A stretch of DNA of 64,000 nucleotides from Thalassococcus sp. S3 (lineage in GTDB: Bacteria; Pseudomonadota; Alphaproteobacteria; Rhodobacterales; Rhodobacteraceae): positions 4,399,001-4,463,000 of the forward strand of contig NZ_CP022303.1 in assembly GCF_004216475.1 (NCBI RefSeq), given 5' to 3'. Position numbers and translations under genes: made by a program. The notes below the pieces were generated by a model. That model saw only the letters and a list, made by a program, of their open reading frames with translations, was not told the origin of the DNA and did no database searches. Every line of letters begins with the position of its first letter. Positions within the stretch are counted from its first letter, which is position 1. Shown piece by piece: positions 29,194-38,144 of this stretch.

Positions 29194-29763
29194 TCACTCA
29201 AAACCAAGTGACTGCCAGCGCCGGCGTTGAAGTTCGCCTTGCAGCCATTGCAGGTGATCATCCGAACCAAGCGCAACATCTTGCGGTATGGCTAATTCAC
29301 ACACGCAGATACAGCGGCCCAGTAAGCCGCCATCCTCGGATGACAGCTCATCCGTGATTGTCTTTTTCAACCTGACCGCCGTCGCATACGCGATACCGTA
29401 GGTGTCCCTAATGCCATGTCCGGTTGGACTGGAGCCTCTCGTCTCATACTCAATGATCTCGGCTGCCAGCTGAAAAAACTTCTCCAAGCCGAGGCGCCGT
29501 CCATGTAAAAACGTCCCGGAGGTTACGGAAAACTGCTTGTTGCAATTCCGGCAGCGGAAGGGTTTTCGCGTCGTGGGGAGGGCGATATTTTTTTCCAAGC
29601 ACGGGGGGCAGATCGGGCCATTCGGCCACCGAACTTCTGTTATTCGAGCTTCACAGGCGGCTTCCGTCGGAAAGTGGGTCGCGATTCCCTCGGCAGGCAA
29701 CGTCAAGAACAGCGTAAGCCAGTGGACCCGTTCATCAGCTTGGTTGAAGAAATGTCGCCTCAT
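29194..29763 (-). CDS. IS1595-type zinc-ribbon protein without DDE domain
   Basis: 189 residues from the ATG at 29763; the frame stays open for 72 more codons upstream. 'FPTEAACEARITEVRWPNGPICPPCLEKN' and 'PFRCRNCNKQFSVTSGTFLHGRRLGLEKFFQLAAEI' are the Zn-ribbon and HTH typical of the N-terminus of IS1595-family transposases. The following ISXO2/DDE domain is absent; instead ~65 unrelated residues end the protein. It is either a decayed transposase or a repurposed DNA-binding protein. Confidence 0.6.
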   Translation of the reverse strand: MRRHFFNQADERVHWLTLFLTLPAEGIATHFPTEAACEARITEVRWPNGPICPPCLEKNIALPTTRKPFRCRNCNKQFSVTSGTFLHGRRLGLEKFFQLAAEIIEYETRGSSPTGHGIRDTYGIAYATAVRLKKTITDELSSEDGGLLGRCICVCELAIPQDVALGSDDHLQWLQGELQRRRWQSLGFE

Positions 29764-29904
29764 ATCGTGCAGATATCTGAGGCTAGGTTTCTTTGGTAGG
29801 CGCCATGATATCGTTGCTGGACCGTCCAACGGCATCCACGGATGAACTTCGTGCAACGTATGGTATAAGCCGCTCGACGAAGCATTCGTATCTGGGACAC
29901 CAAA

Positions 29905-30105
29905 GTGACGAAACGTCCGACAATTGACGACATCCGAGCGGAACGAGACCGGTTCATTGGGCCGCCGGAGCCGTACCAAGTGCCAAAGCTCATTCCGGCT
30001 TCAGAAAAGGCTAGGCTGCGGAAAGTCTTAGATCGCCGACTGGCTGAGAGTATTGCCCAGGAGACTGCCGCCCACCTTTACCGGCCTTCAGCGCGTTGGG
30101 TGTGA
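29905..30105 (+). CDS. Small hypothetical protein (66 aa)
   Basis: 66 codons from GTG 29905, with a composition typical of a real small protein (amphipathic, 'TIDDIRAERDRFIGPPEP', 'EKARLRKVLDRRLAESIAQETAAHLYRP'). No motif is recognised. The start overlaps the possible upstream extension of the zinc-ribbon frame on the other strand. There is no strong ribosome binding site. Confidence 0.35.
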   Translation: MTKRPTIDDIRAERDRFIGPPEPYQVPKLIPASEKARLRKVLDRRLAESIAQETAAHLYRPSARWV

Positions 30106-30793
30106 AACCGTTAGGACAAAGATACAGTTTCCCAACGCACGGATGCTGTCCAAGTCGACGAGGCGATCAATCGACCGCAACAAGTGATCTTGCGAGACAC
30201 GTCCTGGTAGCCAGAACTCAGGCAACTGCTCCGCTTGTGCTTGCCGCCTTGGTCTCTGATCGCTGATCCTTTATCTCGTTGGGTAAAATGAACCAGTGAC
30301 TTGTGCAGCGATACACGAAGAGCTCTTCAACGAGGGCGGAGAGCAGTCATTCGCTGCGGGTCGAACGAACGTCGGCTTAGCGGAAGATGCCACTGTCGGC
30401 TTGTGTAATTTATGCTGTAAATACACTAGTTCTTCCGGCCCGCGGTCGATACTTCGAAAACTGCCTCCGAGGGCGTCGCAACTCTTTGTGAAAGCTGTCG
30501 CGAAAGGCCGCGATTTGCGGGCCGGGCTCGCGAACTAGACAGCCGGCTTAATCTCGGTTGAATCTGGTTTCATATGGTTCGTTGTTGAAGGCGTCGTGGT
30601 TCATTGTGCCGAGCTTAGGAGCCGCAAACGGCCTGATGATCTTGCTCACTGACCACTAGCGCTTGTTTCATTCACAACAAACAACCTCGACAGAAATCTT
30701 ATGTTTCGCGTGCACTCGCGTTAGGCTAGGATTATGGGTGGTGCTTCCCGCGTAAGCTGCGCCTGGCGTGAGATTAACTGAAGACATTGGCAA
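30106..30793. other. Long intergenic region upstream of the reverse transcriptase system
   Basis: About 690 bases with no supported coding frame. Type 3 defence RTs are known to work with a structured non-coding RNA, and this is the largest non-coding stretch beside the RT genes. Short self-complementary stretches are present but none stood out as a defined fold. A possible promoter (TAGGATTAT) lies near 30727-30735. Confidence 0.4.
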
Positions 30794-32152
30794 GTGTACG
30801 ATCAAACCTTTTCCGCAGAGAACTTTCGTAGAATTACCGAAATCGAACAAAGAAAGGGCCGGAACCCGAGCCTCGATTTCTTCCCATCGGTGTTGGCGGC
30901 AACTGAGGAGTTGAAGGATCGGATTCGTGACACGAAGACGTTTCGAGTAAACCATTGAGGAAAATATTCGGCCGCCGATCAGGCCATTTTCGATGGGCTT
31001 AGAAGCGATCGTGAACGTGCTCGCGAAGCTAGAGATAACGAGTTACTGGACAGACTCAATGAGGTTTCCACAAACATCTCAAATGGACGCTTTGATATCA
31101 ACTTGATCCAGAGAAATGGACCGAATGAAAAACCGGTATATCTTCTGCCCCCTGGGTCGGCAGAAAGCTACTATTCGATCAAGCAGATTTCGAGAAACTT
31201 GGAGCGGATTTATAAGGTCAAGCAGGCAAATCGAAATCGCATCATCGCCCAACTCCAAGATCATCTGAATGATGGCTTCCCGTACCACATATTGCGTTTG
31301 GATGTGAGCCAATTCTACGAGTCAATCGAGCATCGTGCTTTATTGGAAAAACTCCGATCCGATCAGCTATTAAGCGCGATTTCCATAAAAGTAATCGAGA
31401 AGCTACTTTGGACGTATGGCCTTCGAACCGGCACCCACGGAATCGGTCTGCCACGAGGAATTGGACTGAGCGCTTCTCTGTCGGAACTCTTCATGAGAGA
31501 GTTTGACCGTAGAGCTAAAGCGCGCCAGGACGTTGTGTTCTTTGCACGTTACGTTGACGATATCGTAGTCGTCTTCTCGCCAACACTCAGCTCAAACCGC
31601 CAAGTGTACAAGGGACGGGTCGTTGATCAATTGAAAGAGTTGAACCTGACGGTCAACTCTAACAAGGTCAACGAGTCACCAGATGATCGCAAAAACTGGA
31701 ACCTGACATACTTGGGGTATGAGTTCCGCTACGACAGCTCAACTTCTTGCAAGACGCTGCTAAGCGCTCAGAAAATGAAAAGGTACGAAACACGGTTGGA
31801 GGCTTGCTTCATTCGATACCATCGACAACGGGCGAAGGATGCAAAGAAAGCGTATCGGCTCCTTGTGAAGCGTATTCAGTATTTAACTTTAAATACTCAG
31901 CTGACACACAATAAAAGCAATGCCTTCGTCGGTATCTTTTTTAGCAGCCCTCATCTAACCGATCTGCGTCAATTGCGCCTTCTAGACGGTAAGCTGATAG
32001 GACACATCACTCGCCTCGCACACAGTCCAAGTCTTCAAGCAAAGCTTCGGCAGTACTCTTTTGTGGCCGGGTATGAGGAGCGAATTTTCCGTAGGTTCCA
32101 TCGACCCGGTCAGTTTGAAGAAATCACGAAGGCTTGGGACTATGGCCGATAG
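30794..32152 (+). pseudogene. Defence-associated reverse transcriptase Drt3a-like, one in-frame stop
   Basis: About 452 codons from GTG 30794; an in-frame TGA just upstream fixes the start region. A TGA at 30956-30958 interrupts it after codon 54, and the frame then continues without shift to the stop at 32152. RT motifs are clear: 'HILRLDVSQFYESIEH' (motif A), 'TGTHGIGLPRGIGLSASLSELFMREFD' (B) and 'FFARYVDDIVVVF' with the catalytic YVDD (C, about codon 252). No maturase or HNH domain follows, so it is not a group II intron. Pairing with a second RT just downstream (11-base overlap) matches the Drt3a/Drt3b arrangement. Translation could restart at TTG 31103, but that would lose 103 residues. 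Confidence 0.72.
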
Positions 32153-34234
32153 ACGTTCGCTTCCTGCCAAAAACTCTTACCACAGACCGCTTCTTTCGGA
32201 CACGCTGCCGTTCGAAATTCCACCAACGTTTGGCAATGGTGGCTTTTTCGATTTCGTCACGCGTTACAACGTTCGTCTCAGGTTGCAAGGGGGGAAGGCA
32301 CTCGTTGTCTGGGAGTCGTCTTCTTCCAAGGTCGACGATGCAATATCCGTACTCTTCGATACCGCTGCCACGCCAACCCTACTTCCGACCAGCGCTACGG
32401 TCTGCAAAAACGGCAAAACAATAGTCGAACGGTCTTGGCAACTGAATGACGGAGCGTTGAGAACCATTCCATATGGTTTTAATATTGCACACAAAGACCG
32501 TGAATTCAGACGTTTGACAGTAGTGCACCCACGAAATCAGGTTGCCGTCGCGGATTTCTATGCACAGAACAATGCGCAAATACTCAATTTCACTAGTCTC
32601 TCCGACATTTATATTCGCTTCCCATCAGCCATTTCAAAGTCTGTAAAGTACTCCGACCGCTTGTTCTCCGAGAGAAAGTCTGTTTTGGAAGACACAATTG
32701 AACAATAATCCAAAGAATATAAAAGCTTAGGCTCATACTTTACTTACCAATTTTACAGCAACATTTTCAAATTCTGTGAGCACTATAAATACTTAAATGC
32801 TGAGAAGAAGTTTGATTATCTTCTACGCTTAGATATCTCAAAATGCTTTGACAGTATTTACACACATTCACTCCCATGGAGCACCCTTGGCCTCACCGCG
32901 TGTAAAGATTATCTTACATGTTCAAAAAGGACTTTCGGTGGTCGTTTTGATCGTTTGCTGCAGGAAATGAACCAAGGAGAACAAATGGTATTGTGATCGG
33001 ACCCGAGTTCTCACGCATATTTGCTGAGATCATCCTGCAGAGAGCGAACCGTACTTTCCTCAAAAAAATGTCTGAAGATCATGGTTTGAAACATAGATCA
33101 GACTTCCAAGCCTTTAGATATGTTGATGACTACTTCATCTTTTGCACCAGCGACGTAGATCCAGATACTGTCGAAAAAACTCTTGGCTTAGTGCTTCGTG
33201 AGATGAAGCTAAGCATCAACTCCGGCAAGGGGGAGAAGATCGACAAGCCGATCATTACAAGCCTGACAATAGCGAAAAACTCGATCCGGGAGGCACTCTC
33301 AAGCAATATTGAAGTGGAGACTATCGAGTTTGAGAACCCTTCTGACCCTACTGATCCATTCATCGTATATCACCCGAAGGTCCGGGCAATGAGCCTGATA
33401 GTTGAGTTCAAAAGCATTCTAAAACGGAATGACGTTGAGTATAAGAATATCTTGAACTACACGTTCGCAGCTCTCGAAAGAAATGCATGCTCGATAATTG
33501 ACAAGTTCACCGCCTCTTCGGCGCAACATCGATCAGATAAAACCTTAATCAAAGCACTTCTTGGAATCCTTGAATTTGCGTTTTTCATCTACGCTGCAGA
33601 GCCTCGTGTTAACATCTCGGTCCGCCTAGCACGCCTTGTATCTATGCTGGTCGATGAGCTGCACCGTCTTGGAGTGAACCGAGACTTGAAGCATCAAGTG
33701 ATGAAGTATGCATTCGATAATCTGACACGGCAGTTGAGGAAGTCTTCATCTAAGCAAAACCCTAACATTGAAGTAATGTACCTCGTTCTGGCTCTGCGAA
33801 AGCTTGGGCGGGAATACCTTCTTCCGGAAAGCATTTTGGCATCGTACTTTGGGTTCATCTACGATGACCACGCGAAGAAGTATGTTGATGGTCAAAGTTT
33901 TGACTACTTCGCTGTTACCGTACTGCTTAGCTATACTACGTCCAAAAAGAGATACTCCGGTCTGCGTACAGCAGCCGAAGCCTGCATCCTTGACCGTTTA
34001 AACTCACGTTCAAGCTACGCACGAAGGGATTCAGAATTGGTCATGACCTATTTGGACCTGGTGACCTGCCCTTATGTCTCAATGGCAACAAAAATGAAGC
34101 TAGCGTCGGCTTATGGCCAGTCAGTCTTCCAACTGTGGGCGCTTATTGCATGTTCGGACTATTGGTTTACCGACTGGCATGGTTTCGACTTGTCGCTGTC
34201 ACTGGACAAAAAGCGAACGCGAGAAGTATACTAG
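32142..34234 (+). pseudogene. Defence-associated reverse transcriptase Drt3b-like, stop plus frameshift
   Basis: About 697 codons when repaired, from the ATG at 32142. A TAA at 32706-32708 interrupts the first frame, which otherwise reads on through the motif-A region 'DYLLRLDISKCFDSIYTH'. A one-base deletion near 32979-32985 (GGAGAACAAATGG where GGAGAAACAAATGG restores the frame) then shifts to the frame of 'IGPEFSRIFAEIILQRANR'. Motif C 'FRYVDDYFIF' is intact. A long helical C-terminal domain follows. The two lesions separate motif A from motif C, so the protein should be inactive. Confidence 0.72.
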
Positions 34235-34440
34235 GTGCAGAGCTTCGCCCAACCTAAATTGCCTGCTTTTCGAAGCTTTGCGGCACACACACAAGCTCCA
34301 AGGCTGGAAGGGCTATAGACGATTTCTAGTCAAGTTGGTGGCGGGGCGAGCCACCAACGACCCTCTCTCGCTCTCCCGGAAAACTTGTTGATTTACCGAC
34401 GAAATGGATGAAAGTACTCTACTTTCTAAGGGTTGGGGTG

Positions 34441-35820
34441 ATGGCTGTGTATGTCTTTTTTGATCTAGAAACGTCTGGAACTTCGCCAGCATTCGATCAA
34501 CCGCTGCAGTTTGCTGGCATTTTGACCAATGACGAACTGGAAGAAATTGAGCGCATCGAGATTCGGTGTCGCTTGTCTCCGCACATCTTGCCTGCTCCAT
34601 GGGCCCTGGCGGTTACTGGCATCACCCCGGATCTGCTGGTCGATCCTAGCCTTCCTAGTGCGTTCGAGTTTGCGCAAAAGATCAACAATCTGATCAGCCA
34701 ATGGGGACCTGCGACCTGGGTTGGTTACAACAGTGTTGCATTCGACGAACAAATGTTGCGCCAGATGTTTTTTCAGAATCTGCATCCCAATCCCTACCTG
34801 ACTCAGACTGATGGAAACGATCGGATGGATATCATGAAGTTGGTCTACGCGACGTGGACTATGGCCAACGACGCTCTTACTTGGCCAACGGATGATGCCG
34901 GTAGGGTCAGCTTCAAGCTGGACCAGCTAGCACCCGCCAACGGATTTGTTAGTGAGAATTTCCATGACGCTGTGGCTGACGTTGAAGCGACGATCTACAT
35001 AGCTGAGCTGATCCGAAAACGAGCTGCAAAAGTCTGGACGCAGTCGCTGAAGAATAGGTCCGCGAAGAATGTGCTGCACCTGTTGGAATCAGGTCGGGTT
35101 CTGATGCTGATCGAACGGTATGGTGCGGCCGCACCGCGAGCTTATCTGGGAGCTTTTGCAGGCCGGCACCCCGAAAAACAGAATTCTGTGGCATTTATGG
35201 ACTTGGAACTGGTCGATCCGAACACTCTGGATCCGACGGATGGCGCTGCGGTTGCCGACGCTGTAAACGCTTCGCCTAAGCGGGTCCGAACCGTTGCTGT
35301 TAACAACGCCCCCAACATATTTGAGGTTTCTGTTGATGATCCTGAGCTGTTTGATCGTGCTGCTGCGCTGCGCGGCATGCATGACCTGCATACGGCACTT
35401 GGAAATGCTCTGGCCGACCGATTTGCAGACCGTCCCGAGCCCGAAGAGGTCGAGCTTCAAATCTATTCCGGTTTCTACACTAATGACGACCAAGCGAAGT
35501 TGAACCAGTTCCAACTTGCATCGTGGGCGGAAAGGATTGAGATTGCGCTGGCACTTGAGGATCGGCGACTGCATTGGCTGGCTAAAAGGCTGGTGTACCT
35601 GAACAAACCAAACCTGCTAAGCCAATCCGCTCAAGAGCACTGGAAACAAACCATCGCCCGACGATGGTATAGTGATGATCCTAAAGCCGAATGGACCACA
35701 TTCTCCCGAGCCGCTCAGCAGCTATCCGAGATTTCTCAGCAGGGCGTACTTAGTGAAAATGAAGTTGGTGCACTTTCAGCGTATTTTGAACGATTATCTG
35801 AACGCATGGGGCCGAGCTAG
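34441..35820 (+). CDS. Exonuclease I (SbcB)-like 3'-5' DNA exonuclease
   Basis: 459 residues from ATG 34441; a start 33 bases upstream is possible. DEDD exonuclease motifs: 'VFFDLETSGTSPAFDQPLQFAG' (D8, E10), 'WVGYNSVAFDEQMLR' (D102) and 'NFHDAVADVEATIYIAELI' (H175, D180), in the order and spacing of E. coli Exo I, including 'ITGITPDLL'. The C-terminal SH3-like and helical regions are of matching length. It degrades single-stranded DNA. It is intact, unlike the RT genes just upstream, and is transcribed the same way after a ~200-bp gap. A stand-alone Exo I is unusual for an alphaproteobacterium and suggests acquisition with the island. Confidence 0.85.
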   Translation: MAVYVFFDLETSGTSPAFDQPLQFAGILTNDELEEIERIEIRCRLSPHILPAPWALAVTGITPDLLVDPSLPSAFEFAQKINNLISQWGPATWVGYNSVAFDEQMLRQMFFQNLHPNPYLTQTDGNDRMDIMKLVYATWTMANDALTWPTDDAGRVSFKLDQLAPANGFVSENFHDAVADVEATIYIAELIRKRAAKVWTQSLKNRSAKNVLHLLESGRVLMLIERYGAAAPRAYLGAFAGRHPEKQNSVAFMDLELVDPNTLDPTDGAAVADAVNASPKRVRTVAVNNAPNIFEVSVDDPELFDRAAALRGMHDLHTALGNALADRFADRPEPEEVELQIYSGFYTNDDQAKLNQFQLASWAERIEIALALEDRRLHWLAKRLVYLNKPNLLSQSAQEHWKQTIARRWYSDDPKAEWTTFSRAAQQLSEISQQGVLSENEVGALSAYFERLSERMGPS

Positions 35821-36450
35821 CATACACGGCGCCAAAATTGAAACACACTTTGGGACACATGTCAGACGATCGGTGCGTCCGATTTCTTCGCAAAATCATG
35901 GGTTTCTAGTAGCCTTGCGAAGCGCCTCAACCACGGGAAGCCTTTCGAGGTCAGTGTTATAGGCTCAGTAGAAGGCCGGAGATCGGATCTTCCAGTTGCT
36001 AACGCTGAGCGAGTGGAACCGGACGTTCACTGCGGACGCTGTCAACGGCAGCAATGGCCGCTTAGTACCGTCGTCGCTAAGCCATCTTCATGTAGACATT
36101 GCCGGTTTCCAGTTCATCCAGCATCTGGTTGAGGCGCCTTAACTTGGTGTCTTCGCGTTTTGCTCGTTTGATCCAGCCGAGATAGTCATTGCGCTGGTAC
36201 CAAGGACGTTCGTCAAACACGCTTCCACGGCCCGCCTATCAGGCGTGACCGCGCTCACGTTTTACACTTTCGTGTTATCCGGCTCCCATTAAACGGTGCC
36301 GAAGATCTGCCAGATCGGACTCGACAGTTAGGCAAGACTTGGCGACGTCGTGTAAACGCTGGCGCGAACGTCCTTTGGCGGAATCAAATCTAGACAGAGA
36401 CTCGTGCCATACCTACACTCCCAGAAACACACTTCACGGCGGACGATCAT
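35821..36450. other. Degenerate region downstream of the exonuclease gene
   Basis: About 630 bases with one recognisable remnant (36077-36220, minus). The rest has no supported frame or repeat and probably holds eroded sequence from earlier insertions. Confidence 0.4.
36077..36220 (-). pseudogene. Remnant of a YdeI/OmpD-associated family protein
   Basis: A 47-codon frame reads 'DERPWYQRNDYLGWIKRAKR' near its start and ends in 'LDELETGNVYMKMA' followed by a stop. This matches the C-terminus of YdeI/OmpD-associated proteins, usually much longer. Upstream the frame is lost. It marks a deletion scar. Confidence 0.45.
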
Positions 36451-36858
36451 ATGCTGGTCAGAAAGCGAAAGATCACAATCAAAGTCAGTGTTGCTTTCAT
36501 TGTCTACACTTTGTTGCCTGCAATTTCAGCCGCGGCAACCGAGTACTCTTGCGACAAATGTAGCAGGTTTATTGCTCTCAATCCGCATATGGCGAGGTGT
36601 TTCTTGCTAAATGTGGAATCGCAAAACCTACTTGGTCAGTTCAGTGATACAGATGTTGAAAGCATAGCAGTTAGTTTTGCATGTCAGCAGAAGACACGGG
36701 ATGTCGTGACGACAGAATACAGAACATTAAACGATCCCAGTATTCACTATATGACAGAGTCGGCCATCCATTGCCTCTATCGCATCGCGGATAGCGAGCT
36801 TGACAGTTTCTCGCCGGAGCGGGTGGTGAACTTCTCAAAGCACTGTTCAGATGGATAA
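36451..36858 (+). CDS. Secreted protein of unknown function
   Basis: 135 residues. An N-terminal signal segment ('ITIKVSVAFIVYTLLPAISAAA') is followed by 'EYSCDKCSRFIALNPHMARC' with three closely spaced Cys and two more Cys later, so a disulfide-bonded periplasmic protein is likely. It overlaps the next gene by eight bases. No family recognised. Confidence 0.55.
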   Translation: MLVRKRKITIKVSVAFIVYTLLPAISAAATEYSCDKCSRFIALNPHMARCFLLNVESQNLLGQFSDTDVESIAVSFACQQKTRDVVTTEYRTLNDPSIHYMTESAIHCLYRIADSELDSFSPERVVNFSKHCSDG

Positions 36859-37519
36859 CGACGCGAAGGTGGCCGCGGCTCTTGAGGACGTCTCAGGCGA
36901 AGAAAAGGCCGAAAGTATCGAAGATGGCGGTGAGGAAAAGCGCAAACCCCAAACCATGAGTATTGCCAGAGATGTCGTCGATATTGCCTTCAAAGTGGTC
37001 TTAATCTGCGCTGCTTTGTTCGGCTTGGTCGAGTATTTTGATCGGCAGCATGAATCGCAGATCCGATACTCACTCGTTTTGGCCGATGATTGGGAAGACA
37101 AGAGCTACTACGAAGATTTTGCCTATTTTTCGACCCTGTCCCAGGCTCTCCTCGAAAACACCGTTGCAAAGACAGGGGCTGATCTGCAGGGAGCAACGAG
37201 GGCTGTTTCCAACAAAGTGGCCGATGTGTTGCAATATGATCTGGCAGCTATCGAGGAGGTCAAGGATCTTTACCCTGATTTCGCCCCAGAGAAATTTGAT
37301 CGTGCCGTAGATCGCCTGAACTATTTCTTTGCGCGCGTTGGGCTTTGCGCGCGCGATAGCGTTTGTGATCCAGGGCTAGTCAACGATTACTATGGCGCGA
37401 GCTCCTGCTTTTTATTTGATATTCTTGAGACCCACATTTTGTGGGTTCGCGAGGAAAACTCGAATAAAGGCTACGCAAAACTGTTGCAGTTTCTATGCTT
37501 TGAGTACCGCGCTACCTAA
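36851..37519 (+). CDS. Membrane-anchored protein, DUF4760-like
   Basis: 222 residues. An acidic cytoplasmic N-terminus (about 1-38) is followed by one transmembrane helix ('VVDIAFKVVLICAALFGLVEYF') and a helical soluble domain ('LVLADDWEDKSYYEDFAYFSTLSQ...VADVLQYDLAAIEEVKDLYPDFAPEKFDRAVDRLNYFFARVGLC'). The soluble part resembles small membrane proteins of the DUF4760 type. It is coupled to the upstream secreted-protein gene. Confidence 0.55.
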   Translation: MDNDAKVAAALEDVSGEEKAESIEDGGEEKRKPQTMSIARDVVDIAFKVVLICAALFGLVEYFDRQHESQIRYSLVLADDWEDKSYYEDFAYFSTLSQALLENTVAKTGADLQGATRAVSNKVADVLQYDLAAIEEVKDLYPDFAPEKFDRAVDRLNYFFARVGLCARDSVCDPGLVNDYYGASSCFLFDILETHILWVREENSNKGYAKLLQFLCFEYRAT

Positions 37520-37551
37520 GATTCTTGAAACGAAGGTATAGCGATGAGCTG

Positions 37552-38127
37552 TCAGCTTCGGAGAATCTTCTTGGTCGAGTCGTAGGCCTGAGCAATTTGC
37601 GTATAATGAGATGCATATTTGGCTCGGCCGGAAGAACGAATTAGTCGTGTCGCGGACTCGGTAATGATCTGGCGCGTTCGCGCATTGACAGACGAAACGC
37701 TGCCTTGTTCGACCGCCCTCACGCGTTTCCCGTCTACACGTACTACTGGCGCATTCCGGTCCAAGTTGTCTCGCACGAGCCGATTGATCTGTCTTTCAGC
37801 CATGCGCAACTCTTGCACCACAGGTCGGTAATCCGAAAAAGAAGACATCTCGGAGGTAGCTGTACGAAATACCTGTCGCAAACAGTCAGCTTGGTAAGCG
37901 GGCGGCACGCTTGCGCATTGATCTGCGCCGTCCATCAGGATTACGGTGACTTGATCGGTCTTCGCCTGACCAATGACCTGAACCAGGGGCAGCTGTGGTA
38001 ATGGTTGCGCCTGGCGTATGGTGTCGGGATACTGGATACCCGTCGGCGTCGAAATCGCCGCCGCATGACCCACACCCGCAATTGAGAATGAAAGCAGTCC
38101 CGTCACCAAAAGTTTCGCGTTTTTCAT
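37552..38127 (-). CDS. Secreted protein of unknown function
   Basis: 191 residues with a signal peptide ('MKNAKLLVTGLLSFSIAGVGHA'). The mature part contains 'GADQCASVPPAYQADCLRQVF' (two Cys), then a helical region with many Arg/Ser ('IITESATRLIRSSGRAKYASHYTQIAQAYDSTKKILRS'). It lies 18 bases after the caspase-like gene on the same strand, so the two are probably one operon. No family recognised. Confidence 0.6.
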   Translation of the reverse strand: MKNAKLLVTGLLSFSIAGVGHAAAISTPTGIQYPDTIRQAQPLPQLPLVQVIGQAKTDQVTVILMDGADQCASVPPAYQADCLRQVFRTATSEMSSFSDYRPVVQELRMAERQINRLVRDNLDRNAPVVRVDGKRVRAVEQGSVSSVNARTRQIITESATRLIRSSGRAKYASHYTQIAQAYDSTKKILRS

Positions 38128-38144
38128 TTTGAACTTCTCATGCC

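Noticed and set aside
30794..32152. Group II intron reverse transcriptase
   Set aside because: No maturase (X) or endonuclease domain, no intron-type domain V hairpin noticed, and a second RT follows directly.
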